Below are positions 33,598 through 42,122 of a DNA stretch of 64,000 bases, in pieces (the first letter of the stretch is position 1; every line of letters begins with the position of its first letter). The position numbers and the translations under genes are program-made. Source of the stretch: Anaerolineae bacterium (GTDB taxonomy: Bacteria; Chloroflexota; Anaerolineae; Promineifilales; Promineifilaceae); contig JADLAX010000035.1 of the NCBI GenBank assembly GCA_020848035.1, positions 1 to 64,000 on the forward strand, written 5' to 3'. The notes beneath the pieces are model-generated. The model was given only the letters and a program-made list of their open reading frames with translations. It had not been told where the DNA came from and did no database searches.

Positions 33598-33828
33598 GTT
33601 TTTGGCCAAAACCTATACCAAATGTGGACGATGTTTCATTTTGCCTTTGCCACATATGGGCCATAAAATCGAAATTGCCCCAATCTGGAGCCTGTCTGGC
33701 ACAACTGGCTAAATATATATCTTTTTCATTAAAAATATATCCTCTGGTTTGTTGCCAAATCGCCATGTTTGTGGCAAATTTTAGATAGTACCGTCAGCTT
33801 TTGCCAGGATTGGCTGGCACTGTTATTC

Positions 33829-33858
33829 TTGACAATCGGTTGTCCAATTGACTAGAAT
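33829..33858 (+). promoter_or_regulatory. Promoter of spoVS
   Basis: TTGACA (33829-33834), 18 bases and TAGAAT (33853-33858) give a transcription start near 33865 and a leader of about 70 bases before ATG 33935. Confidence 0.75.
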
Positions 33859-33934
33859 TTATTCATCCTGAGCATAACTCTCTCAAGAATGACACCATCA
33901 TTGGTTCATCGATGAGAAAACTTGGAGGCCCAAC

Positions 33935-34204
33935 ATGAACGTCATCAAAGTTTCCGCCCGGTCTAGAACTGCTGCTGTTGCCGGTGCCATTGCCGGTGTT
34001 ATGCGGGAAGTCAGTCGGGCGGAGGTGCAGGCAATCGGTGCCGGCGCCGTCAACCAGGCCCTGAAAGCGATCGTCATTGCCAAAGGGTACCTGGCTGAGG
34101 AGGGGGTTGATATCGTTTGTGACCCGTCATTTGTGGAAGTAGCCATTGATGAACAGGAACGAACGGCGATCCGCATTGTTGTGGAGCCACGTAGTCAAGC
34201 ATAG
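33935..34204 (+). CDS. spoVS: SpoVS family protein
   Basis: This 89-residue protein matches SpoVS along its full length (MNVIKVSARSRTAAVAGAIA start, AVNQALKAIVIAKGYL, FVEVAIDEQERTAIRIVVE). SpoVS is a small nucleic-acid-binding (Alba-like) protein needed for spore coat assembly in Bacillus, but it also occurs in non-sporulating phyla, where its role is unknown. It has a good promoter, GGAGG and an intrinsic terminator, so it is a single-gene unit next to the candidate origin. Confidence 0.93.
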   Translation: MNVIKVSARSRTAAVAGAIAGVMREVSRAEVQAIGAGAVNQALKAIVIAKGYLAEEGVDIVCDPSFVEVAIDEQERTAIRIVVEPRSQA

Positions 34205-34235
34205 TAACTTCCCAGTTTGATTACATGATTAACCG

Positions 34236-34268
34236 GGGCCTGATGTGGGAGACATCAGGCCCTTTTTT
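34236..34268 (+). terminator. Intrinsic terminator of spoVS
   Basis: GGGCCTGATGT (34236-34246) pairs with ACATCAGGCCC (34252-34262), followed by six T. Confidence 0.95.
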
Positions 34269-34288
34269 ATTGCCCGTGCCTGGGCCGC

Positions 34289-35443
34289 TTACCGGCTGCC
34301 GCGCTGTCCCGTGGCTCGCAGCTCCGACGACGAAATATCCTTGCGAAAGGCTTCTGCTGGAATGGGGTGGAACAGATTGACGTACCGGGTGGGGATGTTT
34401 AGCTCGTTAAGATCGCGGAAGACGCCGTCCTCATCCTGGCGGCCCGCCACCAGGAAGGCGCAGCCCAGATCCCGAATTTCGTCCAGGGCTTCATAGAGCC
34501 GGGTGGTGCTGTTTTGGTAGTAGCGGGGATGGAGCACACGTTCGGCCGTATCGAAGCCAATCACAAAGACGGTGTTGGGGAACAGGCGGGCTTTTTCCAG
34601 GTAGGTGGGCGCGTTGGTCACGTATACCGGCCAGCGTCCGGCAAACTGGGCAATGCGGTCCACCACAATGTCGGGCGTGATGGGTGGTTTGTCCACGTTT
34701 TGCGCCGAGATTTCAAAGGCGACAGGATGCCCCAGCAGCTGCGCCGATACTTGCAGGAGCTCCAGGTGGCCGTCATGCAGCGGGTTGAAGGAGCCAGAGA
34801 GGATGGCCTGGGGATTGATATGCTTGCGGCGGATACGGCCGTCGGCCGTTACGCCAAAATGGTCCAGTTCACCATCGTGAATTTGCTGCGCTGCCTCGCC
34901 AAAACGGTGCGTCGTGACCGTCACCCTGTCTTCGTCGCTGAGCGTGTAAGGCAGGCGCTGGGCCAAATCCATCGCCTCGGCCAGCGCATTCAGAATAACC
35001 CGGCTGACCAGGTTTTCTTCCCCGGCGCGGTCACGATATCCCTTGTTTAGATGAACGCCATACTCCACCAACCGGTCTGGCTGCCAGGTGGCAATGTAGG
35101 CGCGGTGCTCACCGCGCTTGGGCCGGTCTGTGACGATGGTTGCGGTGCAGGCCAGGCCAATGACCGGATTGGTGGCCGCGTCGAGCCAGCGCGCCCGGGT
35201 AAAAGCCCGCCCGGCCAGCAGTCGGGCCGTGCGCTCCGTGACGTATTTGGCCGGGGGTTGGCCTAAGAATTCATCAAAGGCGGCTTTGCTGTAGGGGACC
35301 AGTGCTTCCAGCAGCGTGCGAGTGGCACCCGCCACGCCGAGCAAATTGGAGAGCGCCTCGGTCCCGGCACCGGCGGCAACAAGAACGATGTGTTCCGGGG
35401 CATCGTGGATGGCTTGGACCAGGTGTTTGATGTCGGCTTCCAT
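34289..35443 (-). CDS. CinA/PncC-like domain fused to a nucleotidyltransferase
   Basis: This 384-residue protein has two domains. Residues 1 to about 190 match the CinA C-terminal (PncC) amidase fold, with VAAGAGTEALSNLLGVAGAT, PYSKAAFDEFLG and the later VIGLACTATIVTDRPKRGEH. Residues from about 205 form a nucleotidyltransferase of the NadD/NMNAT type, with SGSFNPLHDGHLELL (the HxGH signature) and the terminal ISSSELR. PncC hydrolyses NMN to nicotinate mononucleotide, and NadD adenylates that product, so the fusion could channel NMN salvage to deamido-NAD. This is an inference; other pyridine or phosphorylated substrates are possible. ATG 35443 is used. Confidence 0.78.
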   Translation of the reverse strand: MEADIKHLVQAIHDAPEHIVLVAAGAGTEALSNLLGVAGATRTLLEALVPYSKAAFDEFLGQPPAKYVTERTARLLAGRAFTRARWLDAATNPVIGLACTATIVTDRPKRGEHRAYIATWQPDRLVEYGVHLNKGYRDRAGEENLVSRVILNALAEAMDLAQRLPYTLSDEDRVTVTTHRFGEAAQQIHDGELDHFGVTADGRIRRKHINPQAILSGSFNPLHDGHLELLQVSAQLLGHPVAFEISAQNVDKPPITPDIVVDRIAQFAGRWPVYVTNAPTYLEKARLFPNTVFVIGFDTAERVLHPRYYQNSTTRLYEALDEIRDLGCAFLVAGRQDEDGVFRDLNELNIPTRYVNLFHPIPAEAFRKDISSSELRATGQRGSR

Positions 35444-35568
35444 AACGGAAGGATTTTATCACTGGCAGGGGCAAATTCAATTTGATTTTGCTCAGAAGTG
35501 GCCGAATCTGCATCTGAACAATTGTTCAGTCACGGGTTCGGCTAAAATTTCCAGAGGTGGTAATCATT

Positions 35569-35596
35569 TTGCCTAAAAGTAGCGGATGTTGATAAT
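35569..35596 (+). promoter_or_regulatory. Possible promoter of the GT39-like gene
   Basis: TTGCCT (35569-35574), 16 bases and GATAAT (35591-35596) precede the GTG at 35606 by nine bases, implying a very short or absent leader. Confidence 0.45.
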
Positions 35597-35605
35597 TGAA
35601 CGTCT

Positions 35606-37717
35606 GTGACAAACGAAATGATCTCCTCTGCATTGGTTTACCTGTGGCTCGGCGTGTTGCTGCTGCTGATTCTGTGGCTGTTGGTGCGGCGCTGGCGGCA
35701 GCAGGTGGAGGCGGGGGTGTGGGAAACGGCCGTTAAATACCAACCCTTCTTTCCCCTCAACGAACGGGCCCATCACGCCATCGTCGCTGCCATGCTGTTT
35801 GGCGGCTTGCTGCTCATTTTGCTGGGCCAGACGACGTTGTCGGCCGTGCCGAACCCGGGACGCTGGGCTGTGCTGCTGTTGATGGCGGTGGGTGCTGGAC
35901 TGTTTTTGTGGGCCGGCAGCCGGGTGCGGCGTGCTGGTCTGCTGGATGATTGGCTGGCGCAGCAGTGCCATCGCGCGGGCTATGGGCTGGGTGTGGCCGG
36001 GTGGCAGGTGGTGGTGCTGCTGGTGGCTGCGGCGCTGGCCGGGCTGGCCTACCTGGCGGCTGGCGATCAGGCCGTGGCGCGGCGCTGGGATGTGTCGGTG
36101 GTGGCCTGGCTGCTGGCGTTGGCGGGCTGCCTGGTGGGCGGCGTGTCGCTGGCGGAGTGGCGCAGCTGGCTAAAAAACGGTCTGGGCCTTCCCCGCTGGG
36201 AATGGGGCTTGCTGCTGGCGCTGTTTGTGGGGGCGTGGCTGCTGCGCGGTACGGCCGTTACCCAATTCCCCAACACTTTCTCCGGCGACGAGGGATCGGC
36301 CGGGCTGCACGCGGCGCGCTTTTTAAACGGGCTGGCCGACAATTGGTTTACCATCGGTTGGTTTTCCTTCCCGTCCTTGTGGTATGCGCTGCAAAGTGTT
36401 TTTATTGACCTGTTTGGCCAGACGGTTGAGGCCATGCGCTATTTTTCGGCGCTGGGCGGGGCGCTGGCGGTGTTGGCCACGTACTGGCTGGCGCGGGTGA
36501 TGTTTGATCGGACAACGGCCGTTGCCGCCAGCGTCATCATGATGGCATCTCACTTCCACATTCACATGAGCCGCATCGGGCTGAACAACGTGTGGGACAG
36601 CCTGTTCCTGGCTCTGGTGCTGGCTGGTTTGTGGCTTGGCTGGCGCAGCGGCAAGCGACTGCCGTTTGTGGTGGCCGGGCTGGCGCTGGGGTTGGGGCAA
36701 TATTTTTATGTCTCCGTGCGGGTGCTGCCGCTGCTGGTGCTCATCTGGGTGGTGGGGCTGTGGTGGCGGCAGCCACGGCCGTGGCGGCGGCGTTTGCCGG
36801 ATTTTGTGCTGAGCGGGTATACTGCCGTTCTCACCATCCTGCCGTTAGCCATCTACTTTGCTGGCCACTGGGCTGAATTTCAGGCACCGCTGAACCGCGT
36901 CACGATCATCGGCGAGCGGCTGGACAGCATGGCGGTGCTGCAGGGGACCGCACCGCTGGTCATTGTGCTGCGCCAGATGTGGCTGGCGGCCCTGGGTTTT
37001 ACCCAGATTCCGCTGCGCCTGCTGTACGAACCTGGCGAGCCGCTGCTGCTGTCATTGGCGGCCGGTTTGTTTTTGGTTGGTGTGGCCTGGAGTGTGCTGC
37101 GCTTTGACGGCCGTTCGGCTTTGCTGCTGCTGCCGCTGCTGTCGGTCGTCTTTCTGAGCGGCTTTAGCCAGGACCCGCCTGCGTCGCAGCGCTTTATTCT
37201 GGCGATGCCAGTGGTGGCAGTGCTGGTGGCTCGGCCGTTGGGGCTGGTTGCGGGCTGGCTGCGGCTGCTGTGGCCGGGGGGCAAAGGGTGGGTACGGATG
37301 GGAACGGCCGTCGTCCTGCTCTGGCTCAGCCTAGTTGACATAACATTTTACTTTGGCGATTTATACGAAACGTATGTGTTGGGCGGCACAAACACGGTGG
37401 TGGCCAACAACATCGCTGAATATTTGCAGGCTGAGCCAACACCGCCCACCGTTTACTTCTTGGGCTTCCCGCGCATGGGCTACTACAGCCTGTCGACAAT
37501 TCCGTATTTGGCCCCCGATGCCGCAGCCATCGACGTCATTGAGCCGCTGACGGCCCCACCAACCTGGGCCATCACTGACCCGACACTGGCCATCTTTTTA
37601 CCGGAGCGGTTGGGCGAACTGCCCCTGGTGCAGCAAGCGTATCCCACCGGGGCCTATGAAGAAGTACTCGATGCAGAAAATCAGCTGCTCTACGGCGTGT
37701 ACCGCATCGTTCCCTGA
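35606..37717 (+). CDS. GT39/PMT-like membrane glycosyltransferase
   Basis: This polytopic protein of about 703 residues has a Trp/Leu-rich N-terminal bundle, then the family pattern of dolichyl- or polyprenyl-phosphate-sugar transferases: FSGDEGSAGLHAARFLNG (acidic loop after the first conserved helix), repeated short helices, and the segment MMASHFHIHMSRIGLNNVWD. A C-terminal soluble domain of about 130 residues follows. Such enzymes add mannose or other sugars to exported proteins or lipids at the outer face of the membrane. The start may be GTG 35606 or ATG 35618; neither has a ribosome-binding site, and a -10 box lies just upstream. Confidence 0.78.
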   Translation: MTNEMISSALVYLWLGVLLLLILWLLVRRWRQQVEAGVWETAVKYQPFFPLNERAHHAIVAAMLFGGLLLILLGQTTLSAVPNPGRWAVLLLMAVGAGLFLWAGSRVRRAGLLDDWLAQQCHRAGYGLGVAGWQVVVLLVAAALAGLAYLAAGDQAVARRWDVSVVAWLLALAGCLVGGVSLAEWRSWLKNGLGLPRWEWGLLLALFVGAWLLRGTAVTQFPNTFSGDEGSAGLHAARFLNGLADNWFTIGWFSFPSLWYALQSVFIDLFGQTVEAMRYFSALGGALAVLATYWLARVMFDRTTAVAASVIMMASHFHIHMSRIGLNNVWDSLFLALVLAGLWLGWRSGKRLPFVVAGLALGLGQYFYVSVRVLPLLVLIWVVGLWWRQPRPWRRRLPDFVLSGYTAVLTILPLAIYFAGHWAEFQAPLNRVTIIGERLDSMAVLQGTAPLVIVLRQMWLAALGFTQIPLRLLYEPGEPLLLSLAAGLFLVGVAWSVLRFDGRSALLLLPLLSVVFLSGFSQDPPASQRFILAMPVVAVLVARPLGLVAGWLRLLWPGGKGWVRMGTAVVLLWLSLVDITFYFGDLYETYVLGGTNTVVANNIAEYLQAEPTPPTVYFLGFPRMGYYSLSTIPYLAPDAAAIDVIEPLTAPPTWAITDPTLAIFLPERLGELPLVQQAYPTGAYEEVLDAENQLLYGVYRIVP

Positions 37718-37725
37718 ATCTGTTT

Positions 37726-38682
37726 TTACTTCCAATTAAAGCCATCGGGGCGGCGCAGCTCTGTACCGAACATGTAGCTGCTTTTTGTTGTCCACGCTTC
37801 TTCGCCGCTGTCGTTGGCCAGATGGTCAAAGAAGCCCTGCACGCGGCTGTCGAGCAAATCGATCTGGTGCAGCAAGATGGCTTCCAGCGTTTTAGGCACC
37901 ACGGGTGAGCCCCATTCCTGCGTACCGTGGTGCGATGCGATAAGGTGCACCAGGTGGCGCAGCGCATCTTCGGGGAAGTGGCCCATTGCCGCAGCCGCTT
38001 TTTCTACCATGACAATGGCGCGGGTGATGTGGCCAACAAGACGGCCGTCTTCCGAAAAACTAAACGATTTGCTGATGTCGTATTCAATCGCTTTGCCCAT
38101 GTCGTGCAGCAGCGTGCCTGTCAACAGCAGATCGCGGTTGACAAATGGGTAGTGACCGGCCAAATGCTCCGCCAGGCTGGCCATGCTCAGGGTGTGCTCC
38201 AGCAGCCCGCCAATGTAGGCATGGTGCATGTTGCGCGCCGCCGGGGCATTGGCGTAATCGCGCAAAAACGACTCATCCAGCAGCAGCCGAGAGACCAACT
38301 CCTGCCACGGCTGGCCCAGGCTCTCGATGCGGAGCTGGAGTTCGCCAACCATTGCCTCCTGGCTGCGACGGCTGGATGGCAGCAGCTCTTCCAGGGCAGG
38401 TTCCCGGTTCAGGTTCATGTCTGTCACGGTGATTTGCAGGGAATCTTTGTAGCGGACGGCGCGGCCGGTGACAAAAACGGGACTGCCGGTCTGGGACCAG
38501 TTTTCGACGTAGCTGGGGATGTCCCAAAAGACAAAGGCGAGCTGGCCGGTTTTGTCACGCAGGGTGCCGAGCAGGTAAGGACGGCCGTCTTTCGTCTCGC
38601 GCAAAATAGAATCCTGGATCAGGAACGGCTCATTCTCCAGCTCATCCCCAACGGAAATATTGGCAGCAAAAAATGATTTCAC
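37726..38682 (-). CDS. YhaM-like 3'-5' exoribonuclease (OB fold + HD domain)
   Basis: This 318-residue protein has an N-terminal OB-fold (about 15-95; YLLGTLRDKTGQLAFVFWD) and an HD phosphohydrolase domain with HHAYIGGLLEHTLSM, LLHDMGKAIEYD and LIASHHG as metal ligands. The combination and length match YhaM, a cytoplasmic 3'-5' exonuclease acting on RNA and single-stranded DNA. It converges with the GT39-like gene with only eight bases between them. Confidence 0.87.
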   Translation of the reverse strand: MKSFFAANISVGDELENEPFLIQDSILRETKDGRPYLLGTLRDKTGQLAFVFWDIPSYVENWSQTGSPVFVTGRAVRYKDSLQITVTDMNLNREPALEELLPSSRRSQEAMVGELQLRIESLGQPWQELVSRLLLDESFLRDYANAPAARNMHHAYIGGLLEHTLSMASLAEHLAGHYPFVNRDLLLTGTLLHDMGKAIEYDISKSFSFSEDGRLVGHITRAIVMVEKAAAAMGHFPEDALRHLVHLIASHHGTQEWGSPVVPKTLEAILLHQIDLLDSRVQGFFDHLANDSGEEAWTTKSSYMFGTELRRPDGFNWK

Positions 38683-38874
38683 AAAACCCTCTCAATGGTG
38701 GTTACACAAACAAATGCGAATTTCTAACAGAAGCGGCTGACGCAAAAACCGCCTTTCCTATGACCAATGCGACAAAATTTCGCAGGCGATTGTAAGTGGA
38801 TTTTGGTTTTCTGGCTACCTATTTTACAATCAATCAAGAGCAGTTTGTTCTGTGAAGACAAGGAGTCTACCTGA

Positions 38875-39483
38875 ATGAAAAAGTTAATTGTGGGGATATC
38901 GGGAGCCAGTGGTGTCATTTATGGCATTCGTTTGTTGGAGCTGCTGCGGGACGTGCCCGACGTGGAGACGCACCTTATCATGAGCTCGGCGGCGGCTACC
39001 ACCATTGGCCTGGAGACCGACTACACCGCCGAGCAGGTTTTGCAGCTGGCCGATGTTTCTTACCGGTTTAAGGACATTGCTGCGGCCGTTTCTTCTGGCT
39101 CCTTCAAAACGTGGGGCATGGTGGTTGTGCCGTGTTCGATGAAGACGCTGGCGGGCATTGCCAACTCGTTCAGCGACAACCTGCTGCTGCGCGCCGCCGA
39201 TGTGGTGCTCAAGGATCGACGGCGGCTGGTGTTGGTTCCCCGGGAAACACCGCTGCACCTGGGCCACCTGCGCCTGATGGTGCAGGCCACCGAGATGGGT
39301 GCCATTCTGGCCCCGCCGATGCCTGCCTTCTACCACCGGCCGGAAAGCCTGGATGACATCATCAACCAGACGCTCAACCGGCTGCTGGATTTGCTGGACA
39401 TCGAGCTGCCGCAGGATTTGTTTACCCGCTGGCAGGGTGGCCAGCCCAAGCCCGGAACTGGCGGGCAGCCGCGACATGGCTGA
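38875..39483 (+). CDS. ubiX: UbiX-family flavin prenyltransferase
   Basis: This 202-residue protein has the flavoprotein fold of UbiX/Pad1: GISGASGVIYGIRLLE, VVPCSMKTLAGIANSFSDNL, and RLVLVPRETPLHLGHLRLM with the catalytic Glu-Thr-Pro region. UbiX attaches a dimethylallyl group to FMN to make the cofactor of UbiD decarboxylases. No ubiD is in the window. ATG 38875 follows AAGGAG. The C-terminal 15 residues are a Gly/Pro-rich tail that overlaps the next start. Confidence 0.93.
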   Translation: MKKLIVGISGASGVIYGIRLLELLRDVPDVETHLIMSSAAATTIGLETDYTAEQVLQLADVSYRFKDIAAAVSSGSFKTWGMVVVPCSMKTLAGIANSFSDNLLLRAADVVLKDRRRLVLVPRETPLHLGHLRLMVQATEMGAILAPPMPAFYHRPESLDDIINQTLNRLLDLLDIELPQDLFTRWQGGQPKPGTGGQPRHG

Positions 39484-39940
39484 GTTAACACCGCGCAACC
39501 CACGCGATTTGGCGCTGGCTTACCTGGCCAATCACCAGGTGATGACCCTGGCCACCACGGGGCCGCTGGGGGTGTGGGCAGCGGCCGTTTTCTACGTCAA
39601 CGATGGCTTCGACCTGATTTTCCTTTCGGCCGGGCACACGAGGCATGCGCAGAACATGACGGCCGTTCCCCGCATTGCCGCCACCGTTCAGGAAGATTAT
39701 CGCGATTGGCAGCAAATCCAGGGCATCCAGCTAGAAGGCAGCGTGTCGCAGCTGGCTCATGTTTCACGGGAAACCGCAATCGGCCGATATTTCCAGAAAT
39801 ACCCGTTCCTGGGTCAGGCGGATGCGTCTATGCAGACGGCGTTGGCCAAAGTGAACTGGTACGTGCTAAGACCAGAAAAGCTCTTTTTTATTGACAACAG
39901 TTTGGGGTTGGGCCACCGGGATGAGATCGCGCTGGAATAA
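39476..39940 (+). CDS. Pyridoxamine-phosphate-oxidase-like flavoprotein
   Basis: This 154-residue protein has the split-barrel FMN-binding fold. The N-terminus ALAYLANHQVMTLATTGPLG and the AGHTRHAQNMTAVPRIAATV segment are typical of the PNPOx-like/general stress flavoprotein group. ATG 39476 overlaps the ubiX stop by eight bases, so the two are co-translated. A flavin link to UbiX is appealing but unproven. A parS-like sequence lies in the coding region. Confidence 0.78.
   Translation: MAELTPRNPRDLALAYLANHQVMTLATTGPLGVWAAAVFYVNDGFDLIFLSAGHTRHAQNMTAVPRIAATVQEDYRDWQQIQGIQLEGSVSQLAHVSRETAIGRYFQKYPFLGQADASMQTALAKVNWYVLRPEKLFFIDNSLGLGHRDEIALE
39760..39775. promoter_or_regulatory. parS-like site 1
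   Basis: TGTTTCACGGGAAACC differs from the ParB-binding consensus TGTTTCACGTGAAACA at two of 16 positions. It lies inside a coding region. Confidence 0.35.
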
Positions 39941-39942
39941 TC

Positions 39943-41181
39943 CTACAAGCCTAAACGCTCAAAATTTTTGATGATGGTTTTGAGGTAGCGGGCAAACTGG
40001 GGTTCATAGTAAAGCGCAACGGCCGCTTCTGCCTCATCGAACGTATCCGCAGACGCCAGAATTTCCTTCACATACACCGCATCGGTGCGCATGATGGCAT
40101 CTTGCAGCGCCTTGGCCCCTTTAACACGCAGCATGACGGGCGCAGTGGAAAGAGATTTAGCTTTGAGGGTATCAATCACCTGGGCACGACGTGCCAGCAG
40201 CATTACCGCGTTGATGGCGTTTTTGGAGATATGTTTCTCCTCAGCTTTGTACTCCTCGGCCATCGTGTCGATGAGTTCGCGCCAGCGAGCCTGCTCTTCT
40301 ACCGCAAGATGGCGGATCATATCCTTCAAAATGGTGAAGCGCACTTCCCGCCGGATCACCCGCAGCCGCTGCTTTTTCAGTTCGCGCCGATAAACAATGT
40401 GCAGGGGCACATCTAGTTTTTCTTTCTTTTCCGGCCGCGTCACGTAGATGGTGGTCTCCACCTGCTCAACGCGCGCCAGGGCTGGGTATTTCTCCAGGAA
40501 TTTGCGGAAGCTGCCTTCGGCGTAATGGCTCTTGTCAAAGACACCCTTGCTGCTTTCCGACATGTGCTGCCGCAGGACGCTGGCGCGAATCCGTTCTTCG
40601 CTGGCGAGCAGGTGCTGCAGCGACCGGGCGAGCAACTCCTCCACCTGCGCATCGGTAAGCTGGGGCGCGGGCACGATCTCTTCGTAATAAATGTATTGGT
40701 CGCACAGGCTGGCAAAGCTCTGGCTGGTGGTATGGCGCACACCCAGGCCAATTACCTGCTTGCCGCGTTTACGCAGGGCCTGCACCAGCGGCGTAAAGTC
40801 GCGGTCGCCGGTCATGAGGACGTAGGTGCTGTACTGGTGCCCGTCGATCAGCGTTTCCATGGTATCGACCACAATTTGCATGTCGGCCAGGTTTTTGCTG
40901 AAGTTGTTCAGGCGAATGGCCGAGCGGGTAATAAAACCAGCGGTGGCCAGATCGCGCATCAGCTGCTGATCTTGTCGCCAATCGCCATAGGAATGACGCA
41001 AGACGATACGGCCGTTTGTGATCTTCTTGATATGCTCTAAAACCAGGTTGACGTCAAAAGCCAGGTTGATCTGTTTGGCTCCGATAACCAGATTGTCTAA
41101 ATCAAGTAAAATGGCCACATCGTTGGCGGATGAAGGCTTATCACTTGAGAAACTGTCTTTCTTATTTGATTGGGTCGACAT
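39943..41181 (-). CDS. NYN-domain (LabA/DUF88-like) RNase-type protein
   Basis: This 412-residue protein has an N-terminal NYN domain (about 20-170) with the acidic sites DVAILLDLDNL and LMTGDRDFTPLVQALRKRG. The basic C-terminal region of about 240 residues contains helix-rich repeats (RQHMSESSKGVFDKSHYAEG, FTILKDMIRHLAVEEQARW) reminiscent of LOTUS/OST-HTH modules. NYN domains are PIN-like nucleases acting on structured RNA. ATG 41181 is preferred over the in-frame TTG 41253, which lies among regulatory sequence. It converges with the gene ending at 39940. Confidence 0.75.
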   Translation of the reverse strand: MSTQSNKKDSFSSDKPSSANDVAILLDLDNLVIGAKQINLAFDVNLVLEHIKKITNGRIVLRHSYGDWRQDQQLMRDLATAGFITRSAIRLNNFSKNLADMQIVVDTMETLIDGHQYSTYVLMTGDRDFTPLVQALRKRGKQVIGLGVRHTTSQSFASLCDQYIYYEEIVPAPQLTDAQVEELLARSLQHLLASEERIRASVLRQHMSESSKGVFDKSHYAEGSFRKFLEKYPALARVEQVETTIYVTRPEKKEKLDVPLHIVYRRELKKQRLRVIRREVRFTILKDMIRHLAVEEQARWRELIDTMAEEYKAEEKHISKNAINAVMLLARRAQVIDTLKAKSLSTAPVMLRVKGAKALQDAIMRTDAVYVKEILASADTFDEAEAAVALYYEPQFARYLKTIIKNFERLGL

Positions 41182-41482
41182 GCGTAACTTTTGTCTTCTT
41201 GCAGGTAAGATGATAGGCTGCGTGTATTCTACTTCATTCGTTGGTTCCCGCAATTGTTTTTCGTGAAACGTTCATCGGGTGATGTTTCCCGTGAAACATA
41301 CGGCCGTTTCCATTTCCAAATTTGCCACAATGGGTGCAGGGACTTACGGCCGTTTTACTATTTTTCAAAACCATGTTACCATAACGTCATAATACTATGT
41401 CAAGTAGTTGGCAGACTTTGCGCTTATTTATCCGACGAACGGCTGCCAGTTACTATACCTGAAGTGAATTCGGAGGTAGACA
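41182..41482. other. Divergent spacer with parS-like site
   Basis: About 300 bases without a gene. It contains the parS-like palindrome (41283-41298), an extra GTGAAAC half-site at about 41262, two ACGGCCGT copies and a TTGACA (minus strand, complement near 41400) that may belong to the NYN gene promoter. Confidence 0.5.
41283..41298. promoter_or_regulatory. parS-like site 2
   Basis: TGTTTCCCGTGAAACA differs from the consensus parS TGTTTCACGTGAAACA at one of 16 positions. The dyad continues one base on each side (A...T). It lies in an intergenic region 7.7 kb from the DnaA-box cluster. Confidence 0.5.
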
Positions 41483-42109
41483 ATGGACCGTGAAAATTGG
41501 GTTTGGTCGGGAAAACCGTGGCAGGCGTTTAAAACATTTGCCATTATCTTTTCGTTTGTGATGAATCTGGTGCTCCTACTGGTGCTTCTCATTGCCGCCC
41601 CGCTGATTTTGCCCATTGTGAGTTCTGTGGTTGATCCGCTGGTGGGTGGCCTCACCACCAGCTTTGTGGATATGAGCACGGCGACCATTTCGCAAACGAT
41701 CCGGCTCGACACAACGATGCCCATTAGCTTTACGCTGCCTTTACAAGAAGAAACGAAGGTTGTGCTTGTGGAAGCTGTTCCGCTCACGATTCCGGCACAA
41801 TTTACGCTGCCTGGGGGTGGGGGACAAATTAATGGCAACGTGAGTTTAGAACTTCCAGCGAGATTAGAACTGCCGGTTGCACTTGACCTTGCCGTAGATG
41901 TTGACCAAACAATACCGGTTGTGATGGATGTGCCTGTGCAAATTCCTCTGCAAGAGACAGATTTAGGAGGGCCATTTAATACGTTGCGCGGCTTGTTTGA
42001 ACCGCTGGACAAATTAATCAAAGGGCTGCCCGCGAACAACGATGAATTGTTTGGCCGCGTCACGCAGAGTAACAACACTGCGCCGGCACTGGATACGGCC
42101 GCTCGCTAA
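41483..42109 (+). CDS. Membrane-anchored hypothetical protein
   Basis: This 208-residue protein has a cytoplasmic Trp-containing N-terminus (MDRENWVWSGKPWQAFKTF), one strong membrane helix (IIFSFVMNLVLLLVLLIAAP) and an external domain rich in alternating hydrophobic beta-like stretches (VPLTIPAQFTLPGGG, LELPARLELPVALDLAVDV). No family is recognised. A good GGAGG lies upstream. The methyltransferase gene follows by 13 bases, probably in one transcript. Confidence 0.65.
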   Translation: MDRENWVWSGKPWQAFKTFAIIFSFVMNLVLLLVLLIAAPLILPIVSSVVDPLVGGLTTSFVDMSTATISQTIRLDTTMPISFTLPLQEETKVVLVEAVPLTIPAQFTLPGGGGQINGNVSLELPARLELPVALDLAVDVDQTIPVVMDVPVQIPLQETDLGGPFNTLRGLFEPLDKLIKGLPANNDELFGRVTQSNNTAPALDTAAR

Positions 42110-42122
42110 CCCACAACTGCCC

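Larger units (their letters stand above)
33164..33934. other. Gene-free AT-rich region, candidate replication origin
   Basis: About 770 bases with no credible gene. It holds three DnaA-box-like sequences in the same orientation (33548, 33568, 33589) and a weaker one at 33246 (TTATCCATA). There is an AT-rich stretch (33708-33742, with AAATATATAT) and another at 33255-33295. Motifs such as CCATATGTGG and CCACATATGG recur. It lies between divergent genes. No dnaA, dnaN or gyrase gene is in the window, so origin function is an inference. Confidence 0.5.

Noticed and set aside
33504-33788. Short plus-strand frame in the candidate origin
   Set aside because: It reads through the DnaA boxes, has no ribosome-binding site and no protein-like composition.
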